In this document: piece by piece, positions 1-5,774 of the stretch
How positions within the stretch are numbered: the first letter of the stretch is position 1
How the letters are laid out: each line of letters starts with the position of its first letter
Assembly: GCA_032353305.1 (NCBI GenBank)
Contig: JAUCNG010249966.1
Coordinates: 1-12,637, forward strand
Reading direction: 5' to 3'
DNA: 12,637 bases
Source of the DNA: Cephalothrix spiralis
Lineage: Eukaryota > Nemertea > Palaeonemertea > Archinemertea > Cephalotrichidae
Program-made: the position numbers and the translations under genes
Notes under the pieces: model-generated
What the model saw: only the letters and a program-made list of their open reading frames with translations
Told to the model about the DNA's origin: nothing
Databases searched by the model: none

Positions 1-389
1 ATAAAGTTATTAGCGAATAGAAATTTTATAATATATTATATAGTTTTTTGCGAATTTCGCTGTTATATGTATTCCGGGGGATAACCACTGATCTTAGCCT
101 TCCCCATGAGAGTACCAGGTTTAACCCTATATTAAAATTCAAGAAAAGTGTAGATTTTGGAAGAAGTCTAGTGCATGAAGAATAAATGTTGGAAAACAGT
201 ACTTTAGTGCTTTTTGCTGCTTCGCAATTGTTTAGCTATTGTATACCAAATTTGGTCTAGTATAAGTGACTGGGAAAATTACGAGATATCAGGTATAAAG
301 CTACCGGTGGTAAATCGTTTCATACATGTACATCTTCTTACTCCTGGTACAGCCAATTAACACAATTTTAACACATAATTATGACTTAC
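1..389. other. Presumed intron or 3' region of the FN2 gene; no exon identified
   Basis: AT-rich sequence downstream of the FN2 exon donor on the minus strand. No further Cys-rich module, convincing terminal exon or AATAAA signal on the minus strand was found. The gene probably continues outside the window. Confidence 0.4.
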
Positions 390-629
390 GTTTACAAGCA
401 CAGTTATCACAGTTATCGTCCTTTGTAAAACCTCCCAATTCAGCGCAGTCCTTCTTGCATCCAGACATGTCTGGGCAACAGTAAGCCCATTTTCCACTTC
501 CTACACTGTAATGTAGTGATCCTGTTGCACACCATGGCTTGTCTTCATGATCAGACGTACATGCCTTGTAGGTCTTACCTTTGTAGGTGAACGGAAGTGT
601 GCATTTTGCTCCTGTGTATGTTTTTGGAC
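390..629 (-). CDS. Exon 2 (coding): FN2 domain
   Basis: A 240-nt exon bounded by a ttctattacag acceptor (ending at 630) and a gtaagt donor (starting at 389), phase 1 at both ends, with no internal stop in the joined frame. It carries the whole FN2 module with its four conserved cysteines and the aromatic YKG, PWCAT and KWAYC signatures, plus a Cys-rich C-terminal stretch. Confidence 0.88.
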
Positions 630-1353
630 CTGTAATAGAAAATAAAATGATTTCAAGCTTTAATCAAAATGCATTCGAATAACAATTTAAAAATTAATTA
701 TTGTTATTAACACGAGTGGCTTAGTTGAGGCTCTGCAGTACAGTAATGTGCTATTGCAAAACGGCGCACCTTGCGATTTGGCACCTTGCAGTCAAAACAT
801 CACGTCTCGCCATTTCTCGGAATATCTCGCAAGCAAAAAGAACACATTCAAAGCCATTTTAGAACCTCAAATGTCATTTAGCACCTCAAATGCTATTTTA
901 GCACCTTCGAAGTGCAAATCGCACCTTACTGTACTGTAACTTGACCTGGAAAAATTTTTGGGAGGGAATTCCTGGTTGCTAGAGATGAAGACCGCAGGTG
1001 CGAGGGTCTTGAAAAATCGGTATAGGTTCGGATCAAGTATAGGTTGGGGTTGCAGCAACGGCTATGTACATCGCGTTTCCCAGCCCACCATTGTGACCTT
1101 TTTTCCCGTATTTCATCACCTAGCCTACTGTCAATGTCACATTCCTTCGTGTTTAAACGTACAATAAGTCGATTAACGATTCCTAAAGATATATGAAATA
1201 AAAATGAGAAAAATATACAGAATAACTGCATTTGAAAATGAAAATATTCTAAAGCTTAGGTTAAACTCTTAGTGGTGTGGGCCAAAGAGTAACATCCTTA
1301 CCTTCAGCAGTGGCAAGGGCTAAACCCACAGCAATGAGAAACAAATGTATCAT
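390..1353 (-). CDS. Secreted fibronectin type II (FN2) module protein, 5' part of gene
   Basis: Two exons on the minus strand (1353-1302 and 629-390) join in phase 1 to give 97 residues, still open at the 3' end. Residues 1-17 are a signal peptide: Met, a hydrophobic core LFLIAVGLALA, then small residues TA. Residues 27-69 match an FN2 module: C27-TLPF, YKG, C41-T, PWCAT around C51, and KWAYC ending at C68. Residues 69-96 are a Cys-rich tail with C69, C75, C79, C91, C94 and C96. FN2 modules are extracellular and commonly bind collagen or other matrix ligands (family knowledge); the role here is unknown. The 1-1 phase of the FN2 exon is typical of shuffled extracellular domains. A consensus donor (gtaagt) follows the FN2 exon, so at least one more exon lies downstream, and no convincing one was found before base 1. 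Product function is inferred from the domain only. Confidence 0.85.
736..936. mobile_element. MITE-like element with about 22-bp inverted ends, in the FN2 gene intron
   Basis: The left end (736-757) begins CAGTACAGTAA-GTGC-ATT-GC, and the right end (914-936), read on the minus strand, begins CAGTACAGTAAGGTGC, with a few mismatches. The interior holds three roughly 20-bp tandem units built on TTTAGCACCTCAAATG (about 856-911) and further GCACCTTGC motifs near the left end. It encodes nothing. Size, inverted ends and lack of coding fit a miniature inverted-repeat element. No clear target-site duplication is visible, so the superfamily is undetermined. It lies wholly inside the 630-1301 intron. 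Confidence 0.6.
856..911 (+). repeat. Three-unit tandem repeat of about 20 bp inside the MITE-like element
   Basis: Successive units read TTTTAGAACCTCAAATGTCA, TTTAGCACCTCAAATGCTA and TTTTAGCACCTTCGAAG. The repeat is a subterminal feature of the surrounding inverted-repeat element. Confidence 0.65.
1302..1353 (-). CDS. Exon 1 (coding): start codon and signal peptide
   Basis: ATG at 1353-1351 opens 17 codons reading MIHLFLIAVGLALATAE and ends one base into the next codon (phase 1) at a gtaagg donor at 1301. Length, hydrophobicity and the small residues near the end fit a cleavable signal peptide. An acceptor-like ttatttttccag ends at 1368, only 14 bases before the ATG, which suggests that the 5' UTR is itself split by an intron. 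Confidence 0.85.
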
Positions 1354-1366
1354 CTTTAAAATCGTT

Positions 1367-1790
1367 ACTGGAAAAATAACATAAAAAAAATACATGCTGT
1401 GTTACTTTTCTATCAGCTTTACATGTAAGATTCATTCGTACATTTTGTTGTACTCTTAAGCCTGCCGCACATTAGGCGAATGAACGCACGTACGTATAAA
1501 CATATATACATAAATATTGCAGCGCACACTAGAGACTTTGTAGCGTAAGTGCGTACATTGATGTGTATGTGCGTACATGCTGCGTATGTGCGTATTCCTA
1601 CATTTGTATGTAAACCGCATCCCCTTATTTGGCAGATCAATTTGTTAAAAAAACACACGCAAAAATTGATTATGATGATAAAGTTAATATTAAAATTGAA
1701 TTAAATACCTTGACAGCAACGTTCAAGCAAAACTAAATGCAATATTAAAAACATGTAAGTACTTACCAATAAAATTAAGATGAGCAATCT
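1367..1790 (-). other. Possible 5' UTR intron and upstream non-coding exon of the FN2 gene
   Basis: On the minus strand a strong donor (ttattg then gtaagtac) lies at 1767/1766 and an acceptor-like ttttccag ends at 1368. Together they would make a roughly 400-nt 5' UTR intron just upstream of the signal-peptide ATG. The first exon start and the promoter cannot be located; no clear TATA box is seen. The presumed intron holds the TATGTGCG-rich stretch described separately. Confidence 0.3.
1483..1612. repeat. Degenerate ACGTAC / TATGTGCG alternating purine-pyrimidine stretch
   Basis: The stretch contains ACGCACGTACGTATAAACAT on the left and repeated TGCGTACAT, TATGTGCGTACAT and TATGTGCGTATTC on the right. 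The two sides are partly complementary, giving a weak inverted repeat. The alternating bases could favour unusual DNA structure, but no precise unit or ends can be set. Confidence 0.35.
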
Positions 1791-2490
1791 GAACTTTTGA
1801 AAAGTTTCGGCCGCATTTAAATGAAAAAAATTTATCAACGTATCAACACCTGGTGTGTGTAGTTTGAATGGTAATTAAACATACAAGTTTAATCAATTAT
1901 GATCCCTTGGTTTAAGTAAATATGATATTTGTATTTTGAGAGAAATTTTAATGATTGATTTTGAAAATTAAGTCCAGGAATGATCGTTTTGTCAAAAGAA
2001 ATGCAAAGTTGTATTGTAATTGCATTATTTATTTTTTTCCTAATTATACCTAAATCGTGTCTATTTGGGATTTTTTGCTTCCGCTGAACTTCATTCAATC
2101 TAATCTAATGGTAGTTGATAAGGATTTCATTCCTTTCAAACGAATGAACATAGTAGAGGAAAAAATAATAAAGCCTGGGATTTAGAACATTTAATTATGG
2201 GACCGCTCTACCCAAAGGTTTGACTCTTTCTTTAGGAATGGCCATTTTAGCAATTAGTTGAGTCTAGGAATAATTGAGGATTTCAACCCGTTTCTATTAA
2301 ATGCTTTAAACTCACTTACGATGCAGAGAAGGCTGTCAATAGCAAAACTAAACTCTCTAGTTAATCTATAGAGTGTTTTTCGTCATTAAATCATACACCT
2401 TATTTCTTACATTTATTCCCCCAACAAAGTTATAATTTTTGCATTCATTTGAAAAAGAGGAAGTAGTCCATAATAATGCAATGCAACTGT
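1768..2490. other. Spacer with no recognised feature
   Basis: AT-rich DNA between the FN2 gene and the Harbinger element. It has only short shadow ORFs without domain-like composition, and a small imperfect hairpin around 2352-2382 (AACTCTCTAG / CTATAGAGTGTT). Nothing else is supported. It might hold the FN2 gene promoter. Confidence 0.4.
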
Positions 2491-2645
2491 CCCGGACATG
2501 GGCGGGGAGCATGAAGGTCCGTTAAAGACTAAGGTCAACGTTTTCTCATAATGTGGAGTGCAAGAACGTTCCGTAACTTGAACGGACCGTTAAACTAACG
2601 TCAACCCATGAGCTCGAAAAATGTTAGTGTAACGATACGTCAAAA
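2491..2645 (+). repeat. Left long inverted repeat of the Harbinger element
   Basis: Contains CGGACATGGGCGGGGAGCAT (about 2492-2511) and CATGAGCTCGAA, both matched in inverted order near 3826-3920 on the right. It also carries two imperfect direct repeats of GGTCCGTTAAA-CTAA-GTCAACG (about 2516-2540 and 2583-2605), like the subterminal repeats bound by transposon proteins. Confidence 0.6.
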
Positions 2646-2767
2646 TTAGACTGTTTTCCTAAATGTGGTAGGGGGTACCTTTAGGACTCCGTTAAGGTAT
2701 TTCTTGACGATATTTCTAGTTTCTACGTGCATAATATTATGTTTATTGGGAGAGGTACATGTAGTAA

Positions 2768-3024
2768 GGCCTTTTTTTAATTACTTGGTTTACGGACACC
2801 GCTGGTGAAAATTACTGAATAAATTCATTTTTATTTTATTTCACCGCCGCCGACGGACATTTTCAGAAACCAATATAATTTTATTTTGTTTAACGCCGAC
2901 GGAATTTCCGGACGTCGAATGAAGAAAAAAACGTCGGAAAAAGGGAAATATTAATTATTTTTTACCGCAGCCGGCGGGATTTTTTGAAAAGTTGGTCCGT
3001 AAACCAAGTAATTAAAAAAAGGCC
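2768..3024. mobile_element. Harbinger-type MITE with 30-bp perfect inverted ends and TAA target duplication
   Basis: The terminal arms 2768-2797 and 2995-3024 are exact reverse complements over 30 bases, beginning GGCCTTTTTTTAATTACTTG and ending at TTTACGGAC. TAA flanks both sides (2765-2767 and 3025-3027). A 3-bp TAA duplication and GGCC-initial termini are the hallmark of Tourist-like PIF/Harbinger MITEs (family knowledge). The interior has no coding but contains three degenerate copies of a T-rich run followed by CCGCCGACGGAATTT-like sequence. Perfect arms suggest a much younger insertion than the surrounding Harbinger remnant. Confidence 0.78.
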
Positions 3025-3071
3025 TAAATTGTCAATGCTAACTCTTAGAAAATGTTCATTTCGTCTTAATC

Positions 3072-3450
3072 TTGCACGTTCACAGAAGGATATACATCAT
3101 GTGGAGAGTGCAATATGATGTTGCTGCTGAGTATGGGAGACACACATTTAAAAAACGATTTGATCCATTTATCGATCTCGATGATGTTGAGTTCCTTAAG
3201 CGTTATCGCTTTACAAAATTGATTGTTTCGGACCTCTTTAGCTCCGTTGGGACCGTCCATCTAAAATATGACACGCCGCTCCGAAATCCTAAACGTTGAG
3301 TTACAAGTTTGTGCCGCTTTGCTCTATTTTAGTCACAGTTGCTATCTTGTAGTAGTAGGAGATCTCAATGGCATTTCCAGAAGCCGTTCATACAGTTTCA
3401 TTTATCCCGCATATTATCTACTGTGTGATTTTGTCCGCCGACAGCATTGA
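3072..3450 (+). pseudogene. Harbinger transposase remnant (N-terminal half, frameshifted)
   Basis: Frame 1 (3072-3299) gives a Harbinger-like N-terminus: RRIYI, then FDPFIDLDDVEFLKRYRF, matching the DD-E-RYRF signature that precedes the helix-turn-helix part of these transposases. A shift between about 3268 and 3297 moves the homology to the next frame, which reads NVELQVCAALLYFSHSCY, then VVVGDLNGISRS, matching the family's ELQV-ALRF and VGDLHGISQSTVSR signature. Homology stops near base 3390. The DDE catalytic domain (usually more than 150 further residues) is absent. The first in-frame ATG is inside the homology, so no native start is kept. It cannot make active transposase. Confidence 0.75.
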
Positions 3451-3610
3451 CATTCATGAGGATTTTAGCATAGAGGCTGTTTTTTCTTTTTGAATTTGAA
3501 TGTTTCGCATTTAACACATCATGATTGTCAACATAGCCGTCTATTAATATTTTAAGTTCATTTGATGTAAATGTATCTTTTCGTGCTCTCGTAGTATCCA
3601 TATTAATCAT
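3398..3610 (-). pseudogene. Harbinger-encoded Myb/SANT-like DNA-binding protein remnant
   Basis: Starting at ATG (3610, or the more likely inner ATG at 3601), the frame reads MDTTRARKDTFTSNELKILI, then VNAVGG and TVDNMRDK. Harbinger Myb-like proteins share a start of F-T-EE--ILI, a KRKN-like middle, VNAVGG and a final V--KW. These proteins help the transposase enter the nucleus and bind subterminal DNA (family knowledge). Here the expected Trp after RDK is TGA, one change from TGG, and no C-terminal part follows. It lies tail to tail with the transposase remnant and overlaps it by about 50 bases. It is a decayed partner gene, not a host gene, although host MSANTD/NAIF1-like proteins have the same fold. 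Confidence 0.7.
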
Positions 3611-3789
3611 ATATATATATAACGCAAATATTATTTTTTGTAGCGAAACTTTTCACTTTGCATAATTATGGGATTATTGGTAAATTTATCATATTTCTAT
3701 CATAAATATACCTCAATATATACTCAAGAATCTTTTGTTCGATGAATTGTAAAGAAATAACTTGGAGATTAAGGGGTTAACAATTTGCA

Positions 3790-3920
3790 AACGGTACGGT
3801 GTCATAACGTCGAGAAAACGATGACTTCGAGCTCATGAGAATTCACTGCCCGTTTATTCGACCACCGTTAGGTTATGGTACTGTTAGGTTATGGCCTGTT
3901 GATGCTCCCCGCCCAGGTCC
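3790..3920 (-). repeat. Right long inverted repeat of the Harbinger element
   Basis: ATGCTCCCCGCCCA-GTCCG near 3902-3921 is complementary, with one mismatch, to the left end. TTCGAGCTCATGAG at about 3826-3839 pairs with the left CATGAGCTCGAA block. A duplicated GTTAGGTTATGG (3867-3878 and 3883-3894) lies between them. The match is patchy, which fits an old element. Confidence 0.58.
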
Positions 3921-4032
3921 GATGTATTCCCGTTAGTTTTTTCATTATTTTTTTCATTCAACCTTTGACTGAACTAGGCTATATGGGATATGGGCAACTA
4001 GTCCACCATTTTGTCCTAACAAAGACAGAATT

Positions 4033-4227
4033 CGGGAATACATCGAACCCGGGATACATATATGAACCGGGACACATAGGACCCGGAAAACATAGGACCC
4101 GGGATACATAGGATGTTCAAAATGCTTAGTTAAAATCTCCTGTGACCTAATGGGGATACATCGGACCCGGGATACAAAGGACCCGAGACACATCGGACAC
4201 GGGATACATAGAACCCGGAGACATCGG
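4033..4227 (+). repeat. 16-bp minisatellite, unit CGGGATACATAGGACC
   Basis: Two blocks (4033-4113 and 4152-4227) hold about nine degenerate 16-base units such as CGGGACACATAGGACC and CGGGATACATCGGACC. They are separated by about 38 bases of unrelated sequence. An inverted single unit (GGTCCGATGTATTCCCG) lies at 3916-3932, at the right end of the Harbinger element. The units are contiguous without spacers, so this is not a CRISPR array. Confidence 0.85.
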
Positions 4228-4260
4228 TCGGTCAGCATTGATTCATTACTCATAACTTCA

Positions 4261-4794
4261 TTAACTCTTTCGCTGCCAGCGAAAAAATCCCTACACCGGA
4301 TTTAGTATTTTGCATTTTGACCAAATTTTAGTAAGAATTTTTGAAATCCGATTTCACTGCGCATCATAATGGTGTATTGGAGTCGCACACTATACTTGAT
4401 CTGTGATCGCCAGACAGGGATGGGGCATTTCTATTCTGTTAGTAAATTGAAAAAAATCTATAGCCATAATGAACCCCTAGCTTCATTGCTTCGAGGGATA
4501 TCATAAAATTGGACCTCGACCATTGAGAAACCTGACACTTGGCCAAAACACCTGGCGAAAATGTCAGAATTTCGCTGTTTCTTAACGAATTTCCATTTTC
4601 ACTCCCTTGCCTTGAGGCCTTGAAGTGCATGAAATGTTTTTTCATGCATACAACAAAAAAGCCCAAGATCTAAGCTGTTCAAAAAATACTCGGTCCTAAG
4701 ATTTTCGATGTTACACTCTCGTTGCTTGTGATTTGGGCAAAACTCGTCATATTGAACGTTTTATTCAAAATAGGCCTGGCAGCGAAAGAGTTAA
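4261..4794. mobile_element. piggyBac-like MITE, copy 1, TTAA-bounded
   Basis: The left end TTAACTCTTTCGCTGCCAG (4261-4279) is repeated exactly in inverted form at 4776-4794, so the 534-bp unit starts and ends with TTAA. TTAA target duplication with C/T-rich CTCTTT-CTGCC termini is characteristic of piggyBac-type elements (family knowledge). No transposase is encoded; only shadow ORFs are present. A diverged copy at 8733-9157 shares the interior, for example GACCTCGACCAT, CACTTGGCCAAAAC and TTTTCACTCCCTTGCCTT. It lies just downstream of the kinase-TPR gene's 3' end. Confidence 0.78.
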
Positions 4795-4955
4795 TTACCT
4801 TTTTGTAATTGGAAAAAGTAAGACACATTTTGCATCACAACATATAGATACATATTGCCATTGGCGCTAGCAATAAACTGTCACCGAAATTTAGATCAAA
4901 ACTTTTTTTCAATGTAGATGAGCTATTAATTTTTGAATGAGCATAGAAATCATAT

Positions 4956-4961
4956 TTTATT
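4956..4961 (-). terminator. Polyadenylation signal AATAAA of the kinase-TPR gene
   Basis: AATAAA on the minus strand lies 26 bases past the TAA stop at 4989-4987. The position is close to the stop but plausible for a short 3' UTR. The cleavage site is not determined. Confidence 0.55.
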
Positions 4962-4986
4962 AACTTAAATACACTCGTCCATATTA

Positions 4987-5774
4987 TTATTTACCATCTA
5001 TACGCGCAGCTTCTTGTTTGCAGAATTCAATATTTGCTTTTGTAGTTTTTACGTCTGGGTGCTCTGAATTGTTGCCGAAAACAACTAAATCCATCTTCAA
5101 ACTTTCCCGGAAAAATTCGAGTGCTTTATTATATTGTCTTAAATAGAAATAGCTCGACCCGATATTGTTTAAGCTTTTTGAGATTCCGGGAGTATTTGCT
5201 TTTTCGTCATGTATCGCGCGCTTTATGTTAAGTGATTTCATATTGAAGTCAATTGCCTTTAAATGTTTACCTAATCCAGCATAGCATGACGCGATGTTAC
5301 TAAATGATACTGCCATTGTGTCTGTATTCACATTTTCCCCAGGAAGTCTATTTTTCATTAGCAAGCTGTCTTCGTAGTATGATAATGCCTTCTGGAATTC
5401 ATCTTTCATTTCATAGCAGCCGCCAATATTAACAAGCGTTATAGCTATGCCTTCCGTGTCCGCTTTATCCCCATCCAGAGACTTATTCATCTGAAGGCTT
5501 AAATCAAACGACCTCAACGCGTTGTCGATTTCACCTAAATTCATATAACAAAATCCAATGTCATTTAATGAGGTAGCTATATCATATCGCTTTGCATCTT
5601 CTCCATAAACTGATAATTTCATTTCATAACAGTTTTCAAGGAAATTAAGGCCATATTGGAATTCACCTAACTTCAAATAGCAATGACCAACATTAAAAAG
5701 TTTATGTGCTATATCATCGTTGTTTGCACTTTTTCCGTGACTTTCTACGGCTGTCTCGTATAACTGTTGTGCAT
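4987..5774 (-). CDS. TPR terminal exon
   Basis: The acceptor catcttgtttttgtag ends at 5775; the exon is entered in phase 1 and runs to TAA at 4989-4987. It begins with DAQQLYETAVESHGK, which resembles the second helix of a further, incomplete TPR, then five 44-residue repeats with the pattern A--L-NIG-CY---GE---AL-FF--SL-M, and a 22-residue charged tail. Confidence 0.88.

Larger units (their letters stand above)
2490..3921 (+). mobile_element. Internally deleted PIF/Harbinger DNA transposon
   Basis: Degenerate long inverted repeats (about 2491-2645 and 3790-3920) enclose two coding remnants: a Harbinger transposase N-terminal half on the plus strand and a Myb/SANT-like protein N-terminal part on the minus strand. 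Known Harbinger transposons encode exactly this pair. The two reading frames now meet and overlap near 3390-3450, so the transposase catalytic half and the Myb protein C-terminus are missing. This fits an internal deletion. Frameshift and stop codons show it is dead. The outer ends are set by where the inverted match stops; no flanking 3-bp duplication could be confirmed. A separate Harbinger-type MITE (2768-3024) is nested near the left side. Confidence 0.72.

Noticed and set aside
232-269. Possible terminal exon of the FN2 gene on the minus strand (acceptor ttttcccag, 12 codons, TAA)
   Set aside because: The frame is compatible with phase 1, but the peptide is short, has no cysteines, and no AATAAA follows on the minus strand. 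A chance match cannot be excluded.
926-1231. 101-residue minus-strand ORF between the MITE and the signal-peptide exon
   Set aside because: It falls in the intron between two exons joined by good splice sites, is interrupted in relation to both, and shows no recognisable motif.
4033-4227. CRISPR-like array
   Set aside because: The units are contiguous and degenerate with no unique spacers, and the host is eukaryotic.
3875-4253. Overlapping ORFs on both strands across the minisatellite (78 and 99 residues)
   Set aside because: They are repetitive peptides produced by the 16-bp repeat, which is not a multiple of three and so cycles through all frames. Not genes.
4439-4666. 75-residue minus-strand ORF sharing a VSxWSRSN string with the ORF at 8766-8993
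   Set aside because: Both lie inside the two copies of the same MITE. The shared peptide follows from DNA similarity, the rest is not conserved as protein, and it resembles no transposase.
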